DNA of 64,000 bases from Saccharopolyspora galaxeae (lineage in GTDB: Bacteria; Actinomycetota; Actinomycetes; Mycobacteriales; Pseudonocardiaceae). The stretch is taken from the NCBI RefSeq assembly GCF_016526145.1, contig NZ_JADDUE010000005.1, forward strand, positions 390,808 to 454,807. Reading direction: 5' to 3'. This document shows positions 18,892-29,161 of the stretch, piece after piece. Position 1 is the stretch's first letter. Every line of letters begins with the position of its first letter. The notes under the pieces are model-generated. The model was not told the origin of the DNA and ran no database searches. It saw nothing but the letters and a program-made list of their open reading frames with translations. Position numbers and translations under genes: made by a program.

Positions 18892-20414
18892 CAGAACAGC
18901 CCTTGGGCGCTGTCCGAGTAGCTGACCAGCAGGTTCTTCGTCTGCTGGTAATGGTCGAGCATCATCTTGTGCGTCTCGCGGCCGATGCCGGACTGCTTGT
19001 AGCCGCCGAAGGCCGCGTGCGCCGGGTAGGCGTGGTAGTTGTTCACCCACACCCGGCCCGCCTGGATGTCCCGGCCCGCCTTGTAGGCGGTGTTGCCGTC
19101 CCGCGACCACACGCCCGCGCCGAGGCCGTAGAGGGTGTCGTTGGCGGTCTTGAGCGCGTCGTCGTAGTCGTCGAACGAGGCCACCGACACGACCGGGCCG
19201 AAGATCTCCTCCTGGAAGATCCGCTGCTTGTTGTGCCCCTCGAAGATCGTGGGCTGCACGTAGTAGCCGCCGGACAGCTCCCCGCCGAGGTCGACGCGCT
19301 CACCGCCGGTGCGGATCTTGGCGCCCTCCTGCTTGCCGATGTCGATGTAGGCGAGGATCTTCTCCAGCTGGTCGTTGCTGGCCTGCGCGCCCACCTGGGT
19401 TTCGGTGTCCAGCGGGTGACCCTGCTTGATGGTCTCGGTGCGCGCGACCGCGTCGGCGATGAAGTCCTGGTAGATGCCGCGCTGCACCAGCGCCCGGGAC
19501 GGGCAGGTGCACACCTCGCCCTGGTTGAGCGCGAACATCGTGAAGCCCTCGATCGCCTTGTCGTAGAAGGCGTCGCGCTGCGCGGCGACGTCGTCGAAGA
19601 AGATGTTCGGGCTCTTGCCGCCCAGCTCCACGGTCACCGGGATGATGTTCTCGCTGGCGTACTGCAGGATCAGCCGCCCGGTGGTGGTCTCGCCGGTGAA
19701 GGCGACCTTGCGGATGCGGGAGTTCGACGCCAGCGGTTTGCCCGCTTCGACGCCGAAACCGTTGACCACGTTGAGCACGCCCGGCGGCAGCAGGTCCCCG
19801 ATGACCTCCAGCAGCACGTGGATCGATGCGGGCGTCTGCTCGGCGGGCTTGAGCACGATCGCGTTGCCGCCCGCCAGCGCCGGGGCGATCTTCCACACCG
19901 CCATCAGGATCGGGAAGTTCCACGGGATGATCTGCCCGACCACGCCCAGCGGCTCGTGGAAGTGGTAGGCGACGGTGTTCTCGTCGATCTGCGAGAGCGA
20001 CCCTTCCTGCGCGCGCAGCGCGCCCGCGAAGTAGCGGAAGTGGTCGATCGCCAGCGGGATGTCCGCGGCCAGGCACTCCCGGATCGGCTTGCCGTTCTCC
20101 CAGCTCTCGGCGACCGCGAGCTTCTGCAGGTTCTGCTCCATGCGGTCGGCGATCGCCAGCAGCGTCCCCGCTCGCTCGGTGGGTGCGGTGCGGCCCCACG
20201 CGGCGGCCGCGCCTTCGGCGGCGTCCACGGCTCGTTCCACGTCGTCGGCGGTGCCGCGGGCGATCTCGGTGAAGACCTGCCCGTTGACCGGCGTGGGGTT
20301 GTCGAAGTAACCACCCTTGGCCGGGGACACGTATTCGCCACCGATGAAGTGGTCGTAGCGCGACTTGTATTCGACGACCGATCCCTCGGTGCCCGGCGCT
20401 GCGAAGCGGGTCAT
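18891..20414 (-). CDS. NAD-dependent aldehyde dehydrogenase (AldA/ExaC-like)
   Basis: 507 aa. Catalytic Cys302 in [13 protein letters not shown], general-base Glu in [11 protein letters not shown], cofactor motifs [12 protein letters not shown] and FTGETTTGR, and the C-terminal [12 protein letters not shown]. Members of this subgroup oxidise acetaldehyde and related aldehydes to acids during ethanol and alcohol use. ATG 20414 has GGGAGG 6 nt upstream. It is coupled to the DUF779 gene downstream and is divergent from a GAF-domain regulator, which probably controls it. Confidence 0.93.
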   Translation of the reverse strand: MTRFAAPGTEGSVVEYKSRYDHFIGGEYVSPAKGGYFDNPTPVNGQVFTEIARGTADDVERAVDAAEGAAAAWGRTAPTERAGTLLAIADRMEQNLQKLAVAESWENGKPIRECLAADIPLAIDHFRYFAGALRAQEGSLSQIDENTVAYHFHEPLGVVGQIIPWNFPILMAVWKIAPALAGGNAIVLKPAEQTPASIHVLLEVIGDLLPPGVLNVVNGFGVEAGKPLASNSRIRKVAFTGETTTGRLILQYASENIIPVTVELGGKSPNIFFDDVAAQRDAFYDKAIEGFTMFALNQGEVCTCPSRALVQRGIYQDFIADAVARTETIKQGHPLDTETQVGAQASNDQLEKILAYIDIGKQEGAKIRTGGERVDLGGELSGGYYVQPTIFEGHNKQRIFQEEIFGPVVSVASFDDYDDALKTANDTLYGLGAGVWSRDGNTAYKAGRDIQAGRVWVNNYHAYPAHAAFGGYKQSGIGRETHKMMLDHYQQTKNLLVSYSDSAQGLF

Positions 20415-20680
20415 CTGGTGCCTCCCGTACGACGTTGTGCGGTCTCGGGCGGGGAACCTACGGAGCGCGACGTTGCAGATGCGTTGCCGCGGCGAGCAGC
20501 ATTGGGGTGAGGATGGTTGCTCGTAACGATCGTCACCGTTCAGGATGAGCCGAACGGGCGTGGTACGGCGCACCACCGGAGCAGCCCGCGAGCACCGCCC
20601 GCGCGAGACCGCGAGGACGGTTCCACGAGCAGGTGCGGCGCACCGGACCACCGGTGAAGATCCCGCGGCGTACAGGAGCC

Positions 20681-22153
20681 ATGAACCACACCGACGACAC
20701 CCCGGCCGACCCGCTGGAGCGGGCCCACCTGCTGCGGCGGGTGCACACCGCCGTGCTCTCCGGGCAGCCCGCACCGCGAGCGCCCCGCGCGGTGGTGTCC
20801 GAGTCGTGGCAGCGGTCGCTGGCGGCCAGCGTGGATCCGGAACGCTGGGAGCCCCCGGTCACCTTCGGCTCCGACCAGCTCTGCGACGTGCGGGCTGCGC
20901 ATCCGCTGGCGGAGTGCGTGCCGCTGCTGCGCCGGACGTTGCTGGACGCCGCGGACGGCACCACGCACATCATGATCGTCACCGACGCGGACGGGAACAT
21001 CCTGTGGCGGGAGGGCCACCGCGACGTCTGCCGCGACGCCGACCGGGTGTGGCTGGCGGAGGGCACCCGGTGGGCGGAGTCGTCGATCGGCACCAACGCG
21101 ATGGGCACCACGCTCGCGACCGGGCTGCCGGTGCAGATCCACTCCGCCGAACACCTGGTGCGCCGCTACCACTCGTGGACCTGCGCGGCGTCGCCGGTGC
21201 ACGACCCGGAGACCGGGCGGCTGCTCGGCGCCATCGACCTCAGCGGCCCGTTGCATACGATGCACCCGGCGCTGCCCGCGCTGGTATCGGCGGCCGCGAC
21301 GCTGGTGGAAAGCGAGCTGCGGGAGCGGATGACGCGCCGCGACGAGCAGCTGCGGGAGCGGAACCTGCACGCGTTGCACGCGTTGCAGGGCGAACCGGCC
21401 GCGCTGCTGAGTTCCTCCGGCCGCGTGATCGCCGCCGAGCCCGGTGATCTGGCGCTGCCGGAACGGGTCGAGCTGGACCGGCCGGACGGGGCGCTGCTGC
21501 TGTCCGGCCGCGAGGCGCGGATCGAGCCGCTGGACGACGGCTACCTGCTGCGCGCACCGTCACCCGCGTCCAAGACGCGCGCGCCGACGTTGCGGCTCGA
21601 CTTCCTCACTCCCCGTCCGACCGCGCGGCTGCGCGGCCGCGAAGTCGCGCTGAGCCCCCGCCGCGCGGAGCTGCTGGCCGTGCTGGCGCTGCGCCCGGAC
21701 GGCGTCAACGCCGAGCAGCTCGCACTGGCGCTGCACGGCGAGCAGGGCAACCCGGTGACCGTGCGCGCGGAGATCCACCGGCTGCGCGCGCAGCTCGGGC
21801 ACGACGTGGTGGGCACCAAGCCGTACCGGCTCGCCGCCGAGGTCGACGCGGATTTCCTGCGCCTGCGCAAGGCATTGCGCGCAGGCGAGGTCTCGGCCGC
21901 GCTCGAGCTGCACGGCCCGCTGCTGCCCGCTTCGGAAGCGCCGCTGATCCACGAGGAGCGCGAAGACCTGATCACCGGCGTGCGCGGTGCGGTGCTGGCC
22001 GCGCGGGACGCCGAGGCGCTGTGGCGGCTGGCCGACGCGGAAGTCGGCAAGCACGACATCGAGGTGCACGAGGTGCTGCTCGAAGCGCTGCCGGTGCACG
22101 ACTGGCGGCGTGCCACGGTGGCCGCGCGGTTGAACCGGCTGCTGGTCGAGTGA
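20681..22153 (+). CDS. GAF-domain transcriptional regulator (AcoR-like sensor half, winged-helix C-terminus)
   Basis: 490 aa. The N-terminal ~210 residues match the sensory half of AcoR-type activators (SWQRSLA, then [62 protein letters not shown]). The sigma54 AAA+ ATPase domain normally following is absent. Residues ~320-420 ([21 protein letters not shown]... [15 protein letters not shown]) look like an OmpR/SARP-type winged helix. The ATG has CAGGAG just upstream. Its divergent position to aldehyde dehydrogenase/DUF779 suggests control of that pair in response to an aldehyde or alcohol (inference). Confidence 0.82.
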   Translation: MNHTDDTPADPLERAHLLRRVHTAVLSGQPAPRAPRAVVSESWQRSLAASVDPERWEPPVTFGSDQLCDVRAAHPLAECVPLLRRTLLDAADGTTHIMIVTDADGNILWREGHRDVCRDADRVWLAEGTRWAESSIGTNAMGTTLATGLPVQIHSAEHLVRRYHSWTCAASPVHDPETGRLLGAIDLSGPLHTMHPALPALVSAAATLVESELRERMTRRDEQLRERNLHALHALQGEPAALLSSSGRVIAAEPGDLALPERVELDRPDGALLLSGREARIEPLDDGYLLRAPSPASKTRAPTLRLDFLTPRPTARLRGREVALSPRRAELLAVLALRPDGVNAEQLALALHGEQGNPVTVRAEIHRLRAQLGHDVVGTKPYRLAAEVDADFLRLRKALRAGEVSAALELHGPLLPASEAPLIHEEREDLITGVRGAVLAARDAEALWRLADAEVGKHDIEVHEVLLEALPVHDWRRATVAARLNRLLVE

Positions 22154-22270
22154 ATCGCCGAAGGCGTTGCGCCGGGCGGGGCTCGACCGACCCGCGGTCC
22201 GCGGTGCTCCCCGCTTATTCGCGCCGTTCAGCGCCGAATCGGGCCGATGGCGAAACCGCCCGCCGCGAAC

Positions 22271-22515
22271 TCAGTCCTGCGCTTCGGCGACCTTCGGCTC
22301 CAGCACGCTCCACCAGTCCGCCAGGCTCGGACGTTCTGCCAGGTCCGCGAAGGTGATCTGCACGCCGAGCCTGCGCCACCGCTCCACCAGGCTCATGATC
22401 CGCACCGAATCCAGGCCCCAGTCCAGCAGGTTCTCGTCGTCGGCGAGCTCGGAAGGGTCCTCGTAGAGCAGTTCCGCCACGTCGGCCCGCACGTCGTCCA
22501 GGGTCAGCTTCGCGC

Positions 22516-22519
<4 letters not shown>
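22271..22519 (-). CDS. Stand-alone aryl carrier protein (EntB C-terminal type)
   Basis: 82 aa. A single carrier domain with the 4'-phosphopantetheine site Ser38 in LLDWGLDSVRIMSLVE. In enterobactin- or bacillibactin-type systems this domain is fused to isochorismatase; here it is a separate gene whose ATG overlaps the isochorismatase stop by 4 bp. It should carry 2,3-dihydroxybenzoate loaded by the EntE-like ligase and present it to an NRPS condensation domain. It is the last gene of the iron-boxed operon. Confidence 0.92.
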
Positions 22520-23178
<659 letters not shown>

Positions 23179-23212
23179 CGGTGATTCCTCCTGTCCTCGC
23201 TGCGAAATCCGT

Positions 23213-24841
23213 TCAGCGCCGCTGGAGTCCGGGGACGAGGTCCCGCTCGATCGCCGCGCGCAGGTCGCGCTTGCTGACCTTGCCGACGCCGGTCTGCGGG
23301 AACCGGTCGACGAACTCGACGCGGTCGGGCACCTTGTAGCCGGCCAGCCCGCGCTGCCGGACGAACTTGATCAGCTCCCGCGGTTTCGGCGCTTCCCCGC
23401 GCGGCACCACGAAGGCGCAGGTGCGCTCGCCGAGGTACGGGTCCGGCATGGACACCACCGCGGCGTCGTGCACCGACGGGTGCGCCAGCAGGTGGTTCTC
23501 CACCTCTTCGGCGGCGACCTTCTCGCCACCGCGGTTGATCTGGTCCTTGGCGCGGCCCTCGACCACGATGTTGCCTTCCGGGGTGAATCGGACGACGTCG
23601 CCGGTGCGGTAGAAGCCTTCCGGCGTGAACGCCTTCGCGTTGTGCTCCTCGGCGTCGTAGTAGCCGCGGATGGTGTACGGACCGCGGGTGAGCAGGTGCC
23701 CGGTTTCCCCTGCTGCGACGGGGTTGTCGTCGTCATCGACCACCAGGACCTCGTCGTCCGGGGAGATCGGACGGCCCTGCGTGCCGACGATGACCTCTTC
23801 CGGATCGTCCAGCCGCGTGTAGTTCACCAAGCCCTCGGCCATGCCGAAGACCTGCTGCAGCGTCGCCCCCAGCACCGGCCGCACCCGGCGCGCGACCTCC
23901 TCGCTGCACTTCGCGCCGCCGATCTGCAGCACTCGCAGGCTGGAGAGGTCGTGCTCGGTGTGCTCGGCCGCGTCCAGCCACACCAGCGCCAGCGGCGGCA
24001 CGGCCGCCACCAGCGTGGCCCGTTCGGTTTCGACGAGCGGGAAGACCTCGTCCGGGCTGGAGCGCCGCGCGAGCACCACCCGGCCTCCCGCGTGCAGCAC
24101 GCCGAACGTTCCCGGGGAACTCATCGGGAAGTTGTGCGCGATCGGCAGCGCCGCCAGGTACACCGTGTCCGCGGTGACACCGCAGATGTCGTTGCTGGCG
24201 CGGAACGAGTACAGGTAGTCGTCGTGGGTACGCGGGATCAGCTTCGGAACACCGGTGCTACCGCCGGACAACTGCAGGAAGGCGATGTCGCCGGGATCCG
24301 GTCCGTCCAGTTCGGACGGCTCTGCGTCCACATCAGACAGCGCGGTGAAGCCGGTGTCGCCCGGATCGCCCGCGATGAGCACCCGCCCCAGCCCCGGCAC
24401 CTTCCCCGCCACCTCGGCGGCCAGCGTGCGGTGGTCGAACCCGGCCTCCACGTCGCAGGTGATGTAGGCAGCGGCGGCGCTGAACTCGCAGAAGTAGGAC
24501 ACCTCGGTCAGCCGGTGCGACGGCAGCGCGAACACCGGCACCGCGCCCAGCCGGAACAGCGCGAAGCACACCTCGAAGAACTCCGCGATGTTCGGCAGCT
24601 GCACCACGACGCGGTCCTGCCGGGCAATCCCCAGCTCACGCAACCCGGCAGCCAGCCGGTCCGCGCGCTCGTCGAGCTCGGCGTAGGTGATCCGGCGCCG
24701 CTCATCGACGATCGCGACCCGATCGCCGCGCTCGGCCGCGCGGGCGCGCAGCAGCGCGCCGAAGGTCTCCCCGCGCCAGTAACCGGCTCGCCGGTAGCGG
24801 CGGGCGAAATCTTCGGGCCAAGTGGGACATCCGGGCAGCAT
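23213..24841 (-). CDS. entE: 2,3-dihydroxybenzoate-AMP ligase
   Basis: 542 aa. The start region [24 protein letters not shown] is characteristic of EntE/DhbE. Motifs: [21 protein letters not shown] (P-loop), [14 protein letters not shown] (DHB-pocket region with Asn), [60 protein letters not shown] and the C-terminal Lys in [12 protein letters not shown]. It adenylates 2,3-dihydroxybenzoate and loads the carrier protein. Start at 24841 chosen for GAGGA 7 nt upstream; an ATG seven codons earlier has none. Confidence 0.94.
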   Translation of the reverse strand: MLPGCPTWPEDFARRYRRAGYWRGETFGALLRARAAERGDRVAIVDERRRITYAELDERADRLAAGLRELGIARQDRVVVQLPNIAEFFEVCFALFRLGAVPVFALPSHRLTEVSYFCEFSAAAAYITCDVEAGFDHRTLAAEVAGKVPGLGRVLIAGDPGDTGFTALSDVDAEPSELDGPDPGDIAFLQLSGGSTGVPKLIPRTHDDYLYSFRASNDICGVTADTVYLAALPIAHNFPMSSPGTFGVLHAGGRVVLARRSSPDEVFPLVETERATLVAAVPPLALVWLDAAEHTEHDLSSLRVLQIGGAKCSEEVARRVRPVLGATLQQVFGMAEGLVNYTRLDDPEEVIVGTQGRPISPDDEVLVVDDDDNPVAAGETGHLLTRGPYTIRGYYDAEEHNAKAFTPEGFYRTGDVVRFTPEGNIVVEGRAKDQINRGGEKVAAEEVENHLLAHPSVHDAAVVSMPDPYLGERTCAFVVPRGEAPKPRELIKFVRQRGLAGYKVPDRVEFVDRFPQTGVGKVSKRDLRAAIERDLVPGLQRR

Positions 24842-24881
24842 CGTGCATTCCTCTTCGATCATTGGCCAAGAACGGGTGCGA

Positions 24882-26138
24882 CTACAGCGCGCCGGACCAC
24901 CCCATGGCCGACAACGCGGTGCGGAATTTGGCGGAGGTTTCGGCGAGCTCCTCGGCCGGATCGGAGCCCTCGACGATTCCCGCGCCCGCGTACAGCCGCA
25001 GCGCCGCATCTTCGATCTCCGCGCAGCGGATCGTCACGACCCACTCGCCGTCACCGGCCGCGTCGCACCAGCCGACCATCCCGGTGTAGAAGCCGCGCTC
25101 GAACGGCTCGGCCTCGGCGATGGCCTGCCGCGCGGGTTCCGGCGGAGTACCGCACACCGCGGGCGTCGGGTGCATCGCCACTGCCAGCTGCAGCGACGAG
25201 GTGGCGGGGTCGGCGAGCTCACCGGTCACCTCGGTCGCCAGGTGCCACATCGCGGCCGTGCTGCGCACCGACGGACGCTCCGGGACGACGAGTTCGGTGC
25301 AGTACGGGCGCAACGCGTCCGCGACCGCCTCCACGACGGCGGCGTGCTCGCGCAGGTCCTTGTCCGACTCCAGCAGCTCCGCGGCGCGGCGGCGGTCCTC
25401 GGCCGGGTCGTCGCTGCGCGGGCGGGAGCCGGCCATCGGGTTCGCCCGCACCTGGGTGCCGTGCCGCGACACCAGCAGCTCCGGGCTCGCGCCCAGCAGC
25501 GTGCGCGCGAGTTCGGGCTGCGGGCCGAAGTTGTCCCGCGAACCGTCGGCGCCGCGCCGCGGCAGGTCGACCGCGTAGGTGTAGCCGCCGGGATCGGCGG
25601 CGGCCAGGTTGCGCAGCATCCGCGCCGGATCGATTCGGTCCGCAGTGGACAGTTCCAGCGAGCGGGCCAGCACCACCTTGCTCAACTCGGCGCTGCGCAG
25701 CCGTTTGAGCACCCGCTCCACCGCCCGCTCGTACTCGCCCGGCGCAGGCACCTGGCGCAGTTCGTAGTCGCCGCCGGCCGATTCCGCCGCCGGGGCCACC
25801 ACCGCCGACTCGCCCAGCGGTTGCGCGCGGACGACCTCGCTGGGCAGCACCAGGTGCGCGGGCAGATCCCCGTCGAACGGCACCGCACCCACCACGAGCG
25901 GATCGCGGCGGCCGAATTCCTCGGCGTGGCGCAGGAAATCCGCCACCCTCCGGGGAAGCCCGGAGCGTCCGTAGGCGCACGTCGTCTTGGGCACCGTGGC
26001 GTCCACCCCGCGGGCCAGCATCGAACCGCGCGGAGAGGCGAAGAAGAACGACGAGCCCGCCGCGTACTCCGCGAGCAGTTCGGCCGCGTCCGCGGTGTCC
26101 CGGAACATGCCGGTGCCGGTGTCGCTGTCAGTGGTCAT
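24882..26138 (-). CDS. entC: Isochorismate synthase
   Basis: 418 aa of the chorismate-binding (MST) family. The segment [14 protein letters not shown] supplies the general-base Lys region, followed by [53 protein letters not shown] and the metal-binding [26 protein letters not shown]. It converts chorismate to isochorismate as the first step to DHB. GGAAGG precedes the ATG by 5 nt. It sits second in the operon, after entA. Confidence 0.94.
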   Translation of the reverse strand: MTTDSDTGTGMFRDTADAAELLAEYAAGSSFFFASPRGSMLARGVDATVPKTTCAYGRSGLPRRVADFLRHAEEFGRRDPLVVGAVPFDGDLPAHLVLPSEVVRAQPLGESAVVAPAAESAGGDYELRQVPAPGEYERAVERVLKRLRSAELSKVVLARSLELSTADRIDPARMLRNLAAADPGGYTYAVDLPRRGADGSRDNFGPQPELARTLLGASPELLVSRHGTQVRANPMAGSRPRSDDPAEDRRRAAELLESDKDLREHAAVVEAVADALRPYCTELVVPERPSVRSTAAMWHLATEVTGELADPATSSLQLAVAMHPTPAVCGTPPEPARQAIAEAEPFERGFYTGMVGWCDAAGDGEWVVTIRCAEIEDAALRLYAGAGIVEGSDPAEELAETSAKFRTALSAMGWSGAL

Positions 26139-26185
26139 GTGAGCCTTCCGTGCGAGGCGTTGCGGAGTGGGCCGGGCGCGCGGTC

Positions 26186-26968
26186 TCAGGCGCGCAGCGT
26201 GGCGCCACCGTCCACGTAGAGGTCGTGCATGGTGATGTGCCCGGCCTGCTCGGAGACCAGGAACACCACCGCCTCCGCGATGTCCTCCGCGGTGGCCAGC
26301 TTGCCCAGCGGGATGCCGGTTTTGAACGTTTCCGGCGAGCCGGCGATCACCGCGGCGGCACCCTGCTGGTCCCACAGGGCGTGCTGCATCGGGGTGTCGG
26401 TGGAGCCCGGCGAGACCACGTTGCAACGAATGCCGTGCTCGGCCAGCTCCAGGCCGAGGGATTTGGTGAACAGCGTGGCCGCTGCTTTGGACGCGCCGTA
26501 GGCGGCCATTCCCTGACGCGGGACGCCCGCCGCGTTGGAACCGACCGTGACGATGGCGCCGCGGCTGCGCGGGATCATCAGCTCTGCGGCCGCGCGGCAC
26601 ATGTGGAACACGCCGTTGGTGTTCACCGCGAAGGTCCGGTGCCAGTCGGCGTCGGAAAGCTCAGCGACCTTGCCGGGGTGCAGCACTCCGGCGACGTTGA
26701 CCAGGATGTCGACCGGGCCTGCTTCGTCCTCCGCGCGGCGCACCGCGGCCCGTGCCGCGTCGGCATCGGCGACGTCGGCCGGGCAGGCCAGCATCCGGCG
26801 CTGCTTGGCTTGCGCGGCCGCGGCGAGCTCGTCGAGCCCTTCCGCGTCGACGTCCACAGCGGCCACGGTGGCCCCCAGCTCGCCCAGCGCGTGGGCGACC
26901 GTGGCACCGATCCCGCGGGCGGCTCCGGTCACCACGGCCGTTCGGCCGCTGATGCCAGTTCGGTCCAT
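26186..26968 (-). CDS. entA: 2,3-dihydro-2,3-dihydroxybenzoate dehydrogenase
   Basis: 260 aa SDR. Rossmann loop [15 protein letters not shown] at the N-terminus, catalytic Ser...YGASKAAA, and C-terminal [14 protein letters not shown] typical of EntA/DhbA. It oxidises 2,3-dihydro-DHB to 2,3-dihydroxybenzoate with NAD. It is the first gene after the iron box, with about 56 nt from the box to the start. The ATG at 26968 is preferred over an upstream in-frame GTG that would overlap the GGGAGGA ribosome site. Confidence 0.94.
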   Translation of the reverse strand: MDRTGISGRTAVVTGAARGIGATVAHALGELGATVAAVDVDAEGLDELAAAAQAKQRRMLACPADVADADAARAAVRRAEDEAGPVDILVNVAGVLHPGKVAELSDADWHRTFAVNTNGVFHMCRAAAELMIPRSRGAIVTVGSNAAGVPRQGMAAYGASKAAATLFTKSLGLELAEHGIRCNVVSPGSTDTPMQHALWDQQGAAAVIAGSPETFKTGIPLGKLATAEDIAEAVVFLVSEQAGHITMHDLYVDGGATLRA

Positions 26969-27024
26969 TGCGTCCTTTCCTCCCACAACGGCGCGCGGTG
27001 CGCTGCGGCGATGCCGCGAGCCTG

Positions 27025-27043
27025 TATGGTTAGGCTAACCTGA
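27025..27043 (-). promoter_or_regulatory. DtxR/IdeR-type iron box
   Basis: TATGGTTAGGCTAACCTGA matches the 19-bp iron-box consensus TTAGGTTAGGCTAACCTAA at 16 positions and contains the perfect core GGTTAGGCTAACC. It lies 57 bp upstream of entA, the first gene of the DHB operon. Iron-loaded DtxR/IdeR-type repressor should bind it and shut the operon off in iron-replete cells. Confidence 0.93.
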
Positions 27044-27314
27044 CCGCTGACCAAACCGGTAGGGGATGACCGTCACATTTGCGATCGCCGCGCAATTTTC
27101 CCGTCGAATCGTCGGTGCGTGGCCAGCGGAAGAGGCATGACTCACTGCGGTCGCGGCTTTCGGCGAGCCGGGGCCGATTCGGGAGAAGTCCGCCCGGCGA
27201 CGCACAGCGCGCGGGGAGATCCGGTGCGTTGATCCACCCGATCAAGCTATGGCGAACGACTGTTCGAGGCCGGATACTCGGGATCATGGATGAGCGAGCA
27301 GCAGAACAGCCGAA

Positions 27315-27386
27315 CCCCACCCAGCACCGAGACCCCACCCAGCACCGAGACCCCGCCCAACGCCGGGAGCCCGCCCAGCCCCGGGA
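27315..27386. repeat. Four tandem 18-bp units
   Basis: Two identical CCCCACCCAGCACCGAGA copies (27315-27332, 27333-27350) followed by two diverged ones (27351-27368, 27369-27386). Strongly strand-asymmetric: C-rich on the plus strand. Confidence 0.85.
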
Positions 27387-27548
27387 CCCGGGCTCGGGCC
27401 ACCTGCAGTCGGACGATTACCGAAGCGCGAGCGGCTGTCGGTTAGCGGCGCAGGGCGCGATCGTTCCGAACCGACCGTGCCGATCTCGGAAATCGACCGT
27501 TCCCGCGGTGCAGCGCGGTTCCATGCTTCGGCCTATCGCGGAAGCGAC

Positions 27549-27584
27549 GTGGCTTCGCGGGGCAATGTGGCTTCGCGGGGGAAT
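27549..27584. repeat. Two tandem 18-bp units
   Basis: GTGGCTTCGCGGGGCAAT (27549-27566) and GTGGCTTCGCGGGGGAAT (27567-27584) differ at one base. Same unit length as the neighbouring array and the array at 6331, but a different sequence. Confidence 0.8.
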
Positions 27585-27706
27585 CGGGAAATCCGGCGAT
27601 GTGCCGGTTTCCCGGCCGCCGCCTGTGGTGGGCGCTCCCGGCAGGAATTCCCGGGTACCGACGGGCATCGCGGGCCGCGCGCCGCCCGGTAGCGCACGGC
27701 GCGGTT

Positions 27707-29161
27707 TCACGCGGGTGGGACCACACCCCGCACGAAGCCGAGTTCGAGCAGGTCCTGCGGACGCAGCTTGAGCCGGTCGGCCAACTCCGGTGCCTCCTCC
27801 GGCGGCCGCTTCAGGATCGCCGCGCTCGATTCCGGGGCGATCACGGCGAAGTAGGCGTCCGCGGTGATCCAGGTGGACTCCGGCGCGGCCAGCGCGAGCG
27901 CTCCCCCGGAACCGCCCTCACCGATGACCAGCGTGGTGATCGGCACCCTGGCCTCGGCCACGGCGGTGAACAGCTCCGCGATGGCCGGGCCGACGCCGGT
28001 GCGCTCGGCCTCGGCGTCGTTGGCGGCACCGGGGGTGTCCACCAGCGTCAGCACCGGCAGGCCGAGCTGGTCGGCGAGGCGCACCAAGCGCGCGGCGGTC
28101 CGGAAACCCGCCGGGTTGTTGGCGGTGCCGTCCTGCGCGGCGTAAGCGACCGGACGCCCGTCGTGTTCGCCGATTCCGCACAACATCCCGGAGTCCGTGC
28201 CGCCGGCACGGTCTCCGCTCAACGAGAACCGGGAGGTGAAATACCGGTCGAGGTAGTCCTGCGCATGCGGCCGGTCGGCGGCGCGGGCGCGGCGAACGGC
28301 ATCCCATCCGGTGCCGGGCTCGGGTCGCCGGGTGATCGGTTCCGGCAGGTCGGCGGGGGCCGGCGGGCGGACCAGGCGTTGCGGGTGCAGCAGCTCCACC
28401 AGCCGGGCCAGCACCTGCGGTAGCTCGGTGTCGTCGACGAGCCGGTCGACCTGACCGTCGGTGACCTTGCCCGCGGCGGTGAACGAAGCACTCTTCTCGT
28501 CAGGGGTGCGCACCCGGCTGCCGCCGAAGGCAACATCGGCTTCCGGGGAGGCGAGCACGATGTCGGCACCTGCGGCCAGGGACGCCCACATGCCGCCCGT
28601 CGTCGGGTTGCGCAGCACGGTGATGTGCGGGATCCGCGCCTGCCGGGTCAGCAGGCAGGCGCGGGCGATCGCCTGCAGCTGTGCGAGCGCGCGGATGCCC
28701 TCCTGCATCCGGCTGCCGCCGGATGCGACCAGGGAGATCACCGGCAGACGCAGCTCGCGCGCCCGCTCGAAGGCGTGCACCACGCGGGCTCCAGCGGTCT
28801 CCCCGACCGAACCGCCCAGGAAACCGAACTCGAACGCGATCAACACGGCCTGCCCGGCGCCGATGCGTCCCTGTCCGCACAGCACGGATTCGTCGGCGCC
28901 GGTGCGTTCGGCCGCGCGGCACCGCTGTTCGTCGTAGCCGGGCCAGCGCAGCGGGCCGTCCGCGGTGGAAACCGCGTCCGGGTTGCTCACATCCGGCGCC
29001 ATCCGCTCGTCCGGGTCCGCATCCGCAACATGATCGAACGCGGCTGCCGCGGGCTCCGGTCCGCCCGCAGCCGTGCCGGTGTGCGGGACCTCGAACTCCT
29101 CGAAGTCCGCGCACAGCGACTCGATCAGGACGCGCACGCCGTTCCCGCGCTGGTCAACCAT
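27707..29161 (-). CDS. Fused beta/alpha carboxyltransferase of acyl-CoA carboxylase type
   Basis: 484 aa. The first half (from ~residue 75) reads as AccD: AVLIAFEFGFLGGSVGETAGARVVHAFERA and VASGGSRMQEGIRALAQLQ. The second half reads as AccA: MLCGIGEHDGRPVAYAAQDG, LVDTPGAANDAEAERTGVGPAIAELF, VIGEGGSGGALALA. The Cys4 zinc ribbon of bacterial AccD is absent. Such proteins move a carboxyl group between biotin and an acyl-CoA. Its ATG overlaps the matB stop, so it belongs to the malonate operon, in the place where malonyl-CoA decarboxylase (MatA) stands in the rhizobial mat operon. No biotin carboxylase or biotin carrier gene is in the window. Confidence 0.85.
   Translation of the reverse strand: MVDQRGNGVRVLIESLCADFEEFEVPHTGTAAGGPEPAAAAFDHVADADPDERMAPDVSNPDAVSTADGPLRWPGYDEQRCRAAERTGADESVLCGQGRIGAGQAVLIAFEFGFLGGSVGETAGARVVHAFERARELRLPVISLVASGGSRMQEGIRALAQLQAIARACLLTRQARIPHITVLRNPTTGGMWASLAAGADIVLASPEADVAFGGSRVRTPDEKSASFTAAGKVTDGQVDRLVDDTELPQVLARLVELLHPQRLVRPPAPADLPEPITRRPEPGTGWDAVRRARAADRPHAQDYLDRYFTSRFSLSGDRAGGTDSGMLCGIGEHDGRPVAYAAQDGTANNPAGFRTAARLVRLADQLGLPVLTLVDTPGAANDAEAERTGVGPAIAELFTAVAEARVPITTLVIGEGGSGGALALAAPESTWITADAYFAVIAPESSAAILKRPPEEAPELADRLKLRPQDLLELGFVRGVVPPA

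Larger units (their letters stand above)
26969..27706. other. Gene-free region upstream of the DHB operon, with iron box and tandem repeats
   Basis: 738 bp between entA and the carboxyltransferase gene, both on the minus strand. It contains an iron box (27025-27043) near entA and two tandem arrays (27315-27386, 27549-27584). A long plus-strand open frame (27079-27771) crosses the arrays but is repetitive, Arg-rich and without a ribosome site, so I do not call it. Confidence 0.6.

Noticed and set aside
27079..27771. Plus-strand open frame upstream of the DHB operon
   Set aside because: It is built from tandem repeats and runs antisense into the carboxyltransferase gene end; no start signal.
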